Shown here piece by piece: positions 12,647 to 22,660 of a stretch of DNA of 64,000 nt. The DNA comes from Climacium dendroides. Its lineage: Eukaryota > Streptophyta > Bryopsida > Hypnales > Climaciaceae. Position numbers and translations under genes: made by a program. The notes under the pieces are model-generated. The model was not told the DNA's origin. It did no database searches and saw only the letters and a list, made by a program, of their open reading frames with translations. The stretch covers positions 21,345,538 to 21,409,537 of the forward strand of contig OX467091.1 in the NCBI GenBank assembly GCA_950106755.1, in the 5' to 3' direction. Each line of letters begins with the position of its first letter. The stretch's first letter is position 1.

Positions 12647-13110
12647 TGCTTTGGGTTCTTTTTCTCTGTGTGCGATGTACAATTTGAAGGAGGACGAGAG
12701 TTCCAAGACATGGAAGAAGACGTCCGCATTGCAGTGTCCGCCGTCGTGGAGATGATTGCCAGTCATCTGCTGTTGAACTCGCTTCTGGAGAAAGTGTTTG
12801 GCCAAGACGAGCCCATCGCGCTCCTCTTGCTAGGATCTAAGTGGTCACGCAACGCCCTGCAGGGTGTGGCCATGGAGTTGCAGGATTCGCTCTTGAGAGA
12901 GGTGAACGCGAGCATTGAAGCCGAGGAGGTTTTCGCCAACGCTGATTGGGCCCTCCTCGTCGGTGCCAAGCCTTGCAGTCCTGGCATGGAGAGAGCCGAC
13001 TTGCTCGACCTCAACGGACAGACCTTGGTGTCGCAGGTGAAAAGCGTGGAACAGCATTGCAAGCCCTGAGGTGGAGGTGCTGGCTGGTGGTAGGCAAGTG
13101 AATCCGTGAA
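12647..13110 (+). pseudogene. NADP-malate dehydrogenase (chloroplast type) fragment
   Basis: The frame begins with CFGFFFSVCDV, the counterpart of the redox-regulatory N-terminal segment of plant NADP-MDH (CFGVFC...YDL), and continues through VFGQDEPIALLLLGS, GVAMELQDSLL, ADWALLVGAK and GMERADLLDLNGQ, all hallmarks of that enzyme's NADP-binding half. The first frame ends at 13067-13069; a frameshift lets the homology continue as EVEVLAGG to about 13110. The glycine-rich nucleotide-binding loop (GAAGMI in the enzyme) is degraded to AVVEMI, the second regulatory cysteine is a phenylalanine, and the C-terminal half is missing. About 150 codons run without an intron although the plant gene is intron-rich, which suggests a processed or captured fragment. 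It cannot encode an active enzyme. Confidence 0.85.
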
Positions 13111-13122
13111 TTGTTGGCTTAA

Positions 13123-13560
13123 AAGAAATGCAAAAGCACTCATTGGAAGACAAACTACTATCTATAGAAAATCTCTCTTTTTTCATGCAAAATTTTCACA
13201 ATGAATGGTTGCACTTCCTTCCTTACACACAAAGATTCTTTGTCATTCATGGACCAAAAAATGGCTTGCCGCGTTGCTTAGAGATTAAGGGAGGAATCCC
13301 TATTTCTAACCACTTAACCCTTAAATGATGAGTCGGTCACCGTGGAAATCATCTATTTGCAAATTGGGTACCACGTAAATAGCTCGCTTAGAATAATGCA
13401 AAAGCACTCATTGGAAGACAAACTATTGTAAAAGATATTTTCTTTTCATACAAAATTTGGAGGATGAATAGTTGCACTTCTATCCAACATGAAGAGATTC
13501 TTTGTCATTCATCAATCAAAAAACAACCTCTATGTCATTTATGGATTAAACAATTTCAGG
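13123..13560 (+). repeat. Direct repeat of two diverged units
   Basis: 13130-13280 and 13391-13540 share AATGCAAAAGCACTCATTGG, then TTGCACTTC and ATTCTTTGTCATTCAT in the same order, about 265 bp apart. An inverted relative lies at 11285-11445. No coding capacity is seen. Confidence 0.6.
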
Positions 13561-13699
13561 CATTTGTAGAGTGGGTTTGATCGGTAGGGGTGTGCACAAA
13601 TAGAGTCTATACGGATGCATGAAATTTTTTAGATTTTTTTAACTCAAGACGTATTTCCTGCCAATTTTTGAATTAGAAATTTTGTCTTTCCTCTATTGG

Positions 13700-14146
13700 T
13701 AATATAGGTCTAGCCTACCTTGTGATATAAGAATTCCATTTTCAAACTCTTTTGGGTATATAAGTTGCAATCTTCATTGGAATATGGAACTATTCAAATC
13801 CTACAATTTTTTGGTTAATTTAGTAGTTTGATCACATATATAGATTTTAGATTCCAAAAAACTATAATTTTTAAGTGAAACAATATATATTTATAATTTG
13901 TAATTTGTAATTAGAATACTTTTATTCATAGATTTGAAGGTTTGATAAGATTTTATTATTTTAATAAGAATTCTCTTTCTTTTATTCAACTGTTCAAAGG
14001 CTTTGAAATTTGAGTAACAACCTCACATCATAGCTACACTCTTCATTCTATTTGATGTTACTCCTAAAAAGATGGGCCATACAAAATAGAGCTTTTTATC
14101 ATCGATTATTGTAGATTGAAAACTTCACCACAAATTTGTGAACTTA
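13700..14146 (+). repeat. Dispersed repeat, copy 2, left part
   Basis: Collinear with copy 3 at 46355-46855, from TTTCAAACTCTTT through GTGAACTTA. It is interrupted at 14147 by Helitrons, resumes at 16278, is interrupted again at 16395 by the giant hAT element and resumes at 45552. Confidence 0.8.
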
Positions 14147-15414
14147 TCATTATACTACTAAAATCATAAGTCTCTCTATAATATCACAAATGCTATCATT
14201 AATACTAGGGGCTCGTGCTTGCTATGCTACGCATTCATTATATTACATATTAGTAAAATTTTGATATATTTGAATAGAATGCATGATAATGATTTCAATA
14301 AGTTTTTAAAATAATTATTTTAAATATTTTATAAAAATATTCCAATCATGCATACATAGAAATTGTATTTTCACACAATGTGATATTATAGAAATAGAGT
14401 ACCAATTTGCAATCACTATTGTAATATCATTTTTTACAAAGGGTGATATTATAGAAATAATATAGTTGTTACAATTAAGGTGATATTAAAGAGGATCCAT
14501 AGGATGATATAATAAACATTAGGAAAAAATTGAACCCACAAAGAGGCCTTGAATTTTCTTACTAATTTTTATACTAATTGAATGAATATGAAGGTGGCCA
14601 CATCCTCATGAGTACCACTACTTGGCGTGTGCTCTATTCTTCATGATGGAACCATCATGAGATTTATAAGATCATAGAGATGGATTGGATAATGATGACA
14701 AATTTTTGAATTCATAGTGTAATTCATAGCCCAATTAGTGAGTTGAAAAGGCTTTTCCCACTTAAAATTATGAGATTATGGAGATGGATTGAATAATGAT
14801 GATGAATTTTTGAATTCATCATGCAATTCTTGGCCCAATTAGTAAGTTGAGAAGGCTCTTCCCACTCAAGCTTTTGCATTACGAAACGGCCCCTTTTGGG
14901 GTTCAATTTTTTTTAATGGGTAGTAATTCCATTGCTTTTCTTGGCTTTATACTTCTTTTGCATTTCTATAATTTTTTCCTTTTGTGAGCTTTGAGCTTCT
15001 GATTTCAATTTTCTATTGTTACTACCAAATGATTTGAGAAATTTATTAGATTGAAACAATTTTGGATTTCACAACAATTAAATTGTTCACGAAACTTTTG
15101 AGATTTACAAGTTTATCCTTTAAATTCTTCTATTTGGATTGCCATTGTTTGTAACAATGGAGTCAAATTTCTAATGCATTCTAATGTATGTATCTTTTAC
15201 CGTATTCATCATTGCATGTATATCATTCATCATTCATTAAATTTCTATTGTTTATATCAATATATGCTTATTTATAAAAAAAATTATATTAGGATTTTAG
15301 TAATTTTTATTTGAAGATTTATTAAAATTCTTGCTCTTCATTCTATCTAATACATAAAAATTTCTAATGAAATTCTAATGGTAAATGCGTAGCATAGCAA
15401 GTGCCAATTGCTAG
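14147..15414 (+). mobile_element. Helitron 1 (non-autonomous, carries a captured fragment)
   Basis: The element starts with TC (TCATTATACTACTAAAATC) and ends with CTAG, inserted between A and T with no target duplication. The uninterrupted site GTGAACTTA|TACATTGC is present at about 46820. A terminal hairpin TAGCAA...TTGCTA overlaps the 3' end. About 400 bp (14518-14925) is absent from the otherwise similar Helitron 2. It contains a minus-strand coding-like segment related to 10313-10490, bounded by inverted AATTGAACCC sequences. No Rep/helicase gene is present. Confidence 0.85.
14724..14906 (-). pseudogene. Captured exon fragment inside Helitron 1
   Basis: The minus-strand frame reads MNPKRGRFVMQKLEWEEPSQ and on to TNWAKN, related to NPRGGHFVLQKL...NWAK at 10.4 kb. 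A second, weaker repeat of the same sequence lies at about 14690-14770. The source protein is not recognised. Helitrons often capture such exon pieces. Confidence 0.5.
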
Positions 15415-16277
15415 TCATACTACTAAAATCATAAATCCCTCTATAATATCACAAATGCTACCGTTAATACTAGGGGCTCATGCTTACTATGCTACACATT
15501 CATTGTATCACATATTAGTAAAAATTTAATATATTTGAATAGAATGCATGATAATGATTTCGATAAGTCTTTAAAATAATTATTTTAATTATTTCATAAA
15601 AATATTTCCAATCATGCATACATAAAAATCATATTTTCACACAATGTGATATTACTGAAATAGAGTAGCAGTTCACAATGACCTCTATAACATCACTTTT
15701 TACAAAAGGTGATGTTATAAAAATAATATAGTTATTGCAATTGAGGTGATATTAAAGAGGATCAATATGGTGATATTATAAAGGTAACAATTCCATTGCT
15801 TTTCTTGGCTTTATACTCTTTTGCATTTCTATGATTTTGTACTTTTGTGAGCTTTGAGCTTCTGATTTTAATTTTCTATTGCTACTACCAAATGATTTGA
15901 GAAATTTATTAGATTGAACCGATTTTAGATTTCACAACAGTTAAATTATTTACGAAGCTTTTGAGATTTACAAGTTTTTCCTTTAAATTCTTCTATTTGG
16001 GTTGCCATTGTTTGTAACAATTGAGTCAAAATTCTAATGTATTTTAATGTATGTGTATCTTTTCCTGTATTCATCATTGCATGTATTTCATTCATCATTC
16101 ATTAAATTTCTATTGTTTATTTCAGTATACGCTTATTTGTAAAAAAATTTTATGAATATTTTAGTAATTTTTATCTGAAGGTTTATTGAAATTCTTACTC
16201 TACATTCTATCTAATACATAAAAATTCTAATGAAATTCTAATGGTGAATGTGTAGTATAGCAAGCGCCAACCGCTAG
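15415..16277 (+). mobile_element. Helitron 2 (non-autonomous)
   Basis: It begins directly at the end of Helitron 1 with TCATACTACTAAAATC, ends with CGCTAG before T16278, and is collinear with Helitron 1 apart from the 400-bp captured segment. It has no coding capacity. The head-to-tail arrangement with one shared outer target site is typical of Helitron arrays. Confidence 0.85.
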
Positions 16278-16394
16278 TACATTGCTAATACTATAAATGA
16301 CAAAGACTATACTATACAAGTAATTTGTATCACTATTTAAAGAGAAAAAACTACTATTAAAATAGGGGTACCTATTTTGAAGACCCACCATATG
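16278..16394 (+). repeat. Dispersed repeat, copy 2, middle part
   Basis: Continues the target repeat after the Helitrons, starting TACATTGCTAATACTATA, and ends with the left target duplication ACCATATG (16387-16394) of the giant hAT element. Copy 1 reads through this region at about 12020-12140. Confidence 0.8.
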
Positions 16395-16410
16395 CATGGT
16401 TGTCATAATA
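16387..16410 (+). repeat. Left target duplication and terminal inverted repeat of outer element
   Basis: ACCATATG at 16387-16394 is the target duplication; the inverted repeat CATGGTTGTCATAA starts at 16395. Its mate is at 45538-45559. The mismatch CAT versus CAG at position 3 suggests point mutation of a CAGG end. Confidence 0.92.
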
Positions 16411-18277
16411 GACGGACGTCCGGTTCGCCCGTCCGTTAGAGGGCTCGCCCGTCCGATACAGTCAACACAAAGTTGACTTTATGAAAATGGAAAAATAGGC
16501 CACTGGGATGCGACGTGGATTCTGGAACATGCAAGGCGCGGATGCGATCGTCAGGGCGCGGACGGGATTTAATAAATATACTAAATTAATATGCTTTTTA
16601 CATATTTCCATTTCATATTCCATATTCCAAGTCACTACAACAGTCCATATTTTTATTTAATGTTAGATCATATCACTTTAACACCCAAATAAATTCCATA
16701 TCCTAATCAATCCATCATTCCATATTTTTGCAGGGTGTTAAATTACCTCATTATAAGTTTGTAACACCCAAACCACTTCCACGTCCAAATCACTCCACCA
16801 ATCCACCATTCCATAAATTTTTTGGGTGTTACATTATATTACACTGACACCCAAAGCATTTCCATATTCGAAAGCACTCCACCATTCATATTTCTTTTAA
16901 TGTTAGATTATATAACTCCTTCAAAATAATTGGCCACCCTAAAATAAATTGGTATGCTTTTCAAAAGCTTTGGTCACCCCATCTCCCCTTTTGGACATAG
17001 ATTTTTAAAGCACACTTCCATTCCAAGTGACTGCCATTATTTTTTGGGCGGAATCATTCTCTTTCCTATTTTTTTGGCATCATTACCATAAGTCTTTTAT
17101 TTGAATTCAATGCCACTTGTGTAGGGTGGAATGACTTTTTTTTCCTATTTTATTTTCCGTGATTAGCAAAATTGTTCCATCCCAAGCCGAGGCCATTTCT
17201 TTTTCGTTGATCATTCCCATTCCTTTCATTTTTTGCTCCATAGCAAAACTCTTTCATCCCAAGTGAATTCCATTTATTTTTTTGTGGTATCCCAACTCTA
17301 TTTGAAGTAAATGGTAATTTTTTGGGGTGTTAGTTGAAATCACTTTGACACACTATTTTTTGTGGGCTTCTCTCTCTCACAAAATTGTTCCAACCCAAGC
17401 CCAATCCATTTTGTATTTGTTCCATCATTTCCTTTCCTATTTTTTTTCCATTAATGAACAAAGCTCTTCCCATCCCAACTCTATGCCATTCTTTTCGGTT
17501 CGGATCATTCTTTTTTTTTTTTTTCTTCATTCCTAAAACTCTCCCATCCCAACTCATAGTTATTCTTTTCTTTTCGAACATTTTTTTTGAAAGAAATGGA
17601 CAATTTTCATGTTCTAACATTCCAAATTTCCAATTTCTATTTTGTTTTGGTTCATTAATTAGGAAGACTATTTTATTCGAACTCATAGTTCTGCTTTATT
17701 TGTTCAATATTTCCCTTCCCTATTTTATTTTTCTGATTCACTAAAGTTATTCCATCTGAACTCAAAGCCATTATTCTTATTTTTTTGTTCCATCATTCTC
17801 TGTCCTTTTATTTATTTATTTCATTACTAAAATTATTCCAATCTACTTCAATGTCATTCTTTTTTTTGGTGGATCAATTACTTTCTTTTGGAGGGGGGGC
17901 TTCATTAACTTCTAGAATATAGACCTGTTCTTTTAATGCATTGTTTTTTCCATTTGTTCAAAAAAACAAAAACAAAACATAGACCTACTGAAAAAATACA
18001 GTGTATGTATTTTTATACCAAACTACTGCATTCACTGTTTTTGTAGAGGTTTTACCATCAACTCATAGAATTCATAAAAAATAAAAATGCAATGAGAAAG
18101 AACAATGATATGGCATATTAATATATTATGACATTTTGAGTAGAGAATACATCCGATTTTATATATATTTGAGATGTTTCGCAATTGCCAAGTATGTACA
18201 CATGGTTCTCTACGAGGATGGTTTACCTTCTATGCCTGAACTATATGGTAAACTACAAAAATTAAAAAAACTAAATA
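16411..18277. other. Outer element, left subterminal region and degenerate arrays
   Basis: No gene. 16411-16562 has GTCCG motifs plus inverted units of the GTCCGCGCCCTGA minisatellite (GGCGCGGAC, 16530-16562). 16600-16990 has loosely repeated AACACCCAAA and TTCCATATTC segments. 17020-17900 is a pyrimidine-rich degenerate tandem array (TTCCATCAT..., CCATCCCAA..., ATGCCATT motifs recurring about every 55-110 bp). It matches 22950-24060 in inverted orientation. 17900-18277 is AT-rich 3' flank of the kinase-like gene. Confidence 0.7.
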
Positions 18278-19858
18278 CTATGTACGATAACAACAATCTT
18301 GCATAGTCCAACAGTGGGGGGCCTTCTTCAATGTGTCCAGAACATCTTGCACTATCGCCCTTTCACTCACATCATCTTTCATGAGGCTTCTCAATTTGAT
18401 CTTGAGATTCACATATTGCTCTGGATTCTTCGTTGTAAAGTATTTGGGGTCCCACTCCTCTTGCCAAATTGCAACTGCTATCCATTCCGCCGCATATGCA
18501 TCAGCTACCATGGAGTACAAATGTATTTTCTGCATGGCCTCAATTGAATTAGCTGAACCTTGCTCTCCGTATACATAAAACAACTCAGGGGCTGCAAACT
18601 TTCGCTTTTTCTTTTCCTTCGCTAGGGTCTCCATGTTGGGAAAGCCATACCTTGATGGCTCCTTCTCTACAACTCGGCTAGAAAGTCCCCAATCACATAT
18701 CCCTATGTACACCCTGTGCTCTTTCCAATCATCAAAATGGAGTAAAACATTGGATGGAGTTATGTCGTTGTGCATGTACTGCGCATTGTGGCATTTCCCC
18801 ACAATGACAAGCAAGGAGAGTGCCAAGTTCACTCGGTTCCTTCGGTAAGTTGCAACCCATGCAAGCTCTTCTTTTGTCAGTAGCGTACCTTGTTCACGCT
18901 CAATGTCATCCACATCCACTGATTCATTCACTTTCGAATTGTACTTGAATAAGAAAGAAATTAGAGATCCTCCATTCCACCATAGGGTATAGCCTTCCAT
19001 CGTTTTAGGGTGGATGTACGCAATTCGAATGATGCCAAGATGTATCATTGGACACCCTCCCGCCTCATTGATGATTCCTTGGCGCTTCTCCTTCTCATTT
19101 GTGGTTTTCAAGCTCTTCCCAACAAAAAATATCCAACTAGGAATGCTCTCAAGTTTTGTAAGCATCACCTTCCTCACGGTCCCATATGAACCAACCGCAC
19201 TATGGTCCGGCATGGGGATGACTTTCACTGTACTTTCAAGCCACTTGAATGTTCCACTCACACAATGAGCCGTTATGGCGTCTTCTATTGTCGCTTTCCA
19301 TGGTGCTTGTTTTTTCTTACGCGATGAAGAAAATTGTTGAGCAAAGTTTTGAATGATTTTCAATTTTGCAACCACCTCTTTATTCTGCGTGTCCCAATCG
19401 CTACCATCTTCTTTCTTCCCCGTGTGGTAACACCAATTTGACACTATATTGGTTGTGAAGACAACCACCTGTTTATCCAGCCAGTCTTGGTGCAACCAAT
19501 AATCAGAGAAATTGTTGAATTTCTATGATGATTCAAATTTGGACTCCAGCTCCCTTTGCAGGTCCCTCGTCAGTTTGTGGTATCCTTCTTCGTTGTGCGC
19601 CACATACTCCCTGGTCAACATAGTTGTACTTCAACGAATGTAGAACACCACAACTATTGCTCTCCCTTCAACTATGAATTCGTGTGGAGGCATATGGAGA
19701 TTGGGTGCTTTCTTGCGCTTCTTTTGGCCCGATGAGGAAGGATTCGATGAACTTGAGGCCACCAATGTATTCGTGGATGGAATTACCATCTCACCGACGT
19801 CATCCAAATCTATGAACATGGGACGTTTCTCCGCCAATCCACTCCCTACCCCTGTCAT
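18278..19858 (-). pseudogene. Kinase-like accessory gene of outer element
   Basis: This 527-codon frame starts at the ATG on 19856-19858, about 195 bp downstream of a minus-strand TATATAAA (20053-20060). It is open except for TGA at 19628-19630 and TAG at 19523-19525. The N-terminal 90 residues are basic and low-complexity (GQKKRKKAP). The rest has protein-kinase landmarks: glycine loop VGSYGTVRKV, candidate VAIK-lysine in FVGKSLK, candidate helix-C glutamate in INEAGG, catalytic loop HNDITPSNVLL, metal loop CDWG and AAPEL. HND for HRD and DWG for DFG are unusual and are shared with the inner element's copy. There is no signal peptide or membrane segment, so it is probably intracellular. Substrate and activity are unknown. 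It shares a 500-bp divergent promoter region with the RING gene. Confidence 0.8.
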
Positions 19859-20052
19859 AATGAAGAATATTTTATAAGATGGGCCTCCGTATCTCTCCCC
19901 AAGCACAAAAGTTCAAAAAAAATTAAAAAAAAAAACGGGTCACATATGCGGGCCAAGCCCACCACCCACCAAATTCACTCGCATAAGCCGTTAGAACTAG
20001 CGTGTGAGGCATAGGGCGTGGACTTGGCAAAAAAATGAGGGCGGGGACTCGC

Positions 20053-20060
20053 TTTATATA
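20053..20060 (-). promoter_or_regulatory. TATA-like box of outer kinase-like gene
   Basis: TATATAAA on the minus strand, about 195 bp before the kinase start codon and next to the GC-rich minisatellite. The inner kinase-like gene has the same motif at nearly the same distance from its start. Confidence 0.6.
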
Positions 20061-20064
20061 GTCC

Positions 20065-20275
20065 CCCCTTCACGTCCACGCCCCATCTTCTCGCGTTCCC
20101 GCCCCATCTCTTCACGTCCCCGCCCCGTTCCCACACGTCCGCACCCTGGCATGTGGCGTCCATGCCCTCACTTCACATCCGCGCCCCCACATCGATGGCG
20201 TCCACGCCCTGGCGTACCCCACCTCCCGCTATGTAAAGCCGTCCCCGCCCCATTCGTCCCCGCCCTGCATACTCT
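20065..20275 (+). repeat. Outer-element minisatellite in the kinase/RING divergent promoter
   Basis: Degenerate short tandem repeats built on GTCC(A/G)CGCCC with 17-25 bp spacing, far more GC-rich than the surroundings. It lies between the divergent kinase and RING genes. Related arrays of the same unit lie at 24478-25115 and 45106-45405. Confidence 0.85.
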
Positions 20276-20366
20276 CAGCCTTCCACCTCTTCATTGAGTT
20301 GGTTGTGAGCGTTGTGCGGGGTCCTCTTGATTGCCACGTGGGAGGTTTTTGATTTTTTTTGCAAAA

Positions 20367-22660
20367 ATGGCTACGCCACCAAGAATGACCAAGGAGGAAC
20401 GAGACAAGACCCGACTTCGACCAGGAAATAAACATCGTAAGCGACTGCATGTTCTACGTAACCCAGCCAAGCTTGCATTCAAGGGGTGGGAGGACGTGCC
20501 TGATCCATGGACCTTTGATGACTGTGCCAATTACATCGAGTAGTTCCACATTGACAAGGTCTTCCCAGAAGAGCGCCACAACTTCCACAGACGCTTCCAC
20601 AAGGCAAATTTGAAACATTGCCTTGACGAGGAGTTCACGACTCGATGCATTGAGGTGGTTCAAGTGTTGTATGATGTCGCGACTGTCCCGCGCAATGAAG
20701 TGCATCTTTTCATTGCACGAGGGGTCCATGCAGAGGTGAAGTTGAACAAGAGAGTGGATTGGTCAACTTTGAAGACAATGGGAAAAGATGTCAATATTCC
20801 TACCCCAGCAAATGGATTCATTCCAGGGGGGGTAAAAAGATACCCGGAAGGTGGTCTAGGGAAAACAACTACACAAGTTCAACCACCACCAACATATGAG
20901 ACTCTGGACTCATCTACAGATAGCGACTCTGATGGATCTCGTGTGGTACTTCTAGTCAGCCATAGAACACAACAACAACGTGCTAAAAGGAGAAGGGCTG
21001 CACGTGCAACTGCTAAGGTTTTACCTAAAAATGTTGTGGAGGAACAGGTGCCACCTACAGACGAACCAGTAGTAGGAGTTGTCAATGTTACAACTGCTGC
21101 AAACTGAATTCAGAGTTTGTTGACCGAAGTGAATGACAAGAATGCGGAATTGCATTCTTTGTATAATGATATTAACAAATTGAGGGAAAAAATCCAAGAG
21201 AAGGACAACATCATCAATCAACAACAACGTGACATGGAGGCACTTCGACACACTCTCCAGGCAGCAACAATGGCCAATGTTGGTTAAGATCCACGAGGGG
21301 AAGCACAAGGGCCTTTGAATACTTCTCAAATTCCATTGGAACATGCAGAAGTTGGTGCAACAATGAATACTCAAGATGATTCATTGTCCTTCAGAGAATT
21401 ACCCACGAATGAAGTTGCAGCAATGCCTGTTGACCAAAGCACCCAACTGACGAACGCGCTTGCAAAGAATTTGAGATTGAAAAATCAATTGCATGCGTTG
21501 ATGGAGCAGTATTATCAATGGAAGATGGCATGCGTCTTCAGTGTCGACAGGACTAGGCAAATGGTGGAAGAATTCAAAAAAATTGACCACAATTACGACG
21601 CACACAATCAGATGAGGGTTTTTGGATTGACATCGTGGGCCCTGGTGGATGATCATTTCAACATGGATGAAATGGCGACCATCGACAGTACTGGTCAACC
21701 AACAACCATCAATTGGTCCAAACATGGTTGGGATTTCAAGAATCAAGTTGGCACTGCCGTCGACCATCAGGGCAATCCATTACTACTGTGGCCAAACCCT
21801 TCAACCTTCGTGCATGATGGAACTACATGTCCCATTTGCCTTAATCCATTTGGCCCGGAAGGTGGAATGCACCTAGGCACGAACATTTGTACCATCCATT
21901 CTGCCTAATTAGCTTGATGATTGTTCACCGACATTGTTCATTGTGTAAGGCTCCTTTCCATGAGCGTTTGTATGAGTTGTTTGGATTAGTTCCCTACATG
22001 CCACCGCATTGGGAATACAATGAAGAAAATGCGCCTGATCATTCGTCGAAGTGGGGAACAAACTTGGTATGGAGCTGGAAACTGAACATCCATTCGTTGG
22101 GCAAACAACACCTTTGTACCGAATGGGGTTGGGAAACAGATCCATCTAAAATTGTCAAGGTGTGCCACCACTTGGTTCCACTAAAGGACAACTTCAGCCA
22201 AGGACAACGAAGTTTCTTTTTCCAATGCTTCAATGGGCATTGGAATGAGGCTGGACAATACCTCCAATTTGGCCCTCATCCTCGTGGATGGTTGTGGGGC
22301 GTTGATGGACGTCGCATTACTGATGACCAAGGCATGCGTATCGGGGGAGACATTGACATGCCAAACCCAGCTAAACTTGCACTACTATTAGAGTCAGAGT
22401 GGAGAGAAACCTTTCGAGATGAAGGGATGGACTATTTGATGGAACAACATAGCCCAGGAACTCTGCAATGTCTTGAGAGCCTCAAACAATCACAAATATT
22501 GAGGGCTATATTAGAGGAAGACGGACTAGCAAGAAGAACCCGATCCGCAGTTTGTAGACTTCGTTTGGGCTCAGATGAAGACCTTCCAGTCCGCACCGGG
22601 ACACATGACAATGAGGCTGGACCAAGTGGCAATGCAAGCAGTCCAATGAACATGGACTGA
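20367..22660 (+). pseudogene. Coiled-coil RING-H2 accessory gene of outer element
   Basis: The frame starts MATPPRMTKEERDKTRLRPG and, with a 4-bp deletion restored in register, spans 766 codons. It has in-frame stops at 20541 (TAG), 21105 (TGA) and 21285 (TAA). The deletion, near 21880, removes the third RING cysteine and shifts the frame; the protein resumes as YHPFCLI. Domains: an N-terminal block with PWTFDDC and VDWSTL also found in the inner copy, a charged or coiled middle (LHSLYNDINKLREKIQEKDN), the RING CPIC...C..H..HPFC...CSLC, and a C-terminal domain with FGPHPRGWLW. By family knowledge RING-H2 proteins are E3 ubiquitin ligases; targets are unknown. The 3' flank is AT-rich. Confidence 0.8.

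Noticed and set aside
12476..13186. Minus-strand frames over the NADP-MDH relic
   Set aside because: Antisense shadows; the plus-strand frame has clear family motifs.
18278..19858. Host receptor-like kinase
   Set aside because: No signal peptide, membrane segment or extracellular domain; it lies within transposon ends and has a diverged sister in the nested element.
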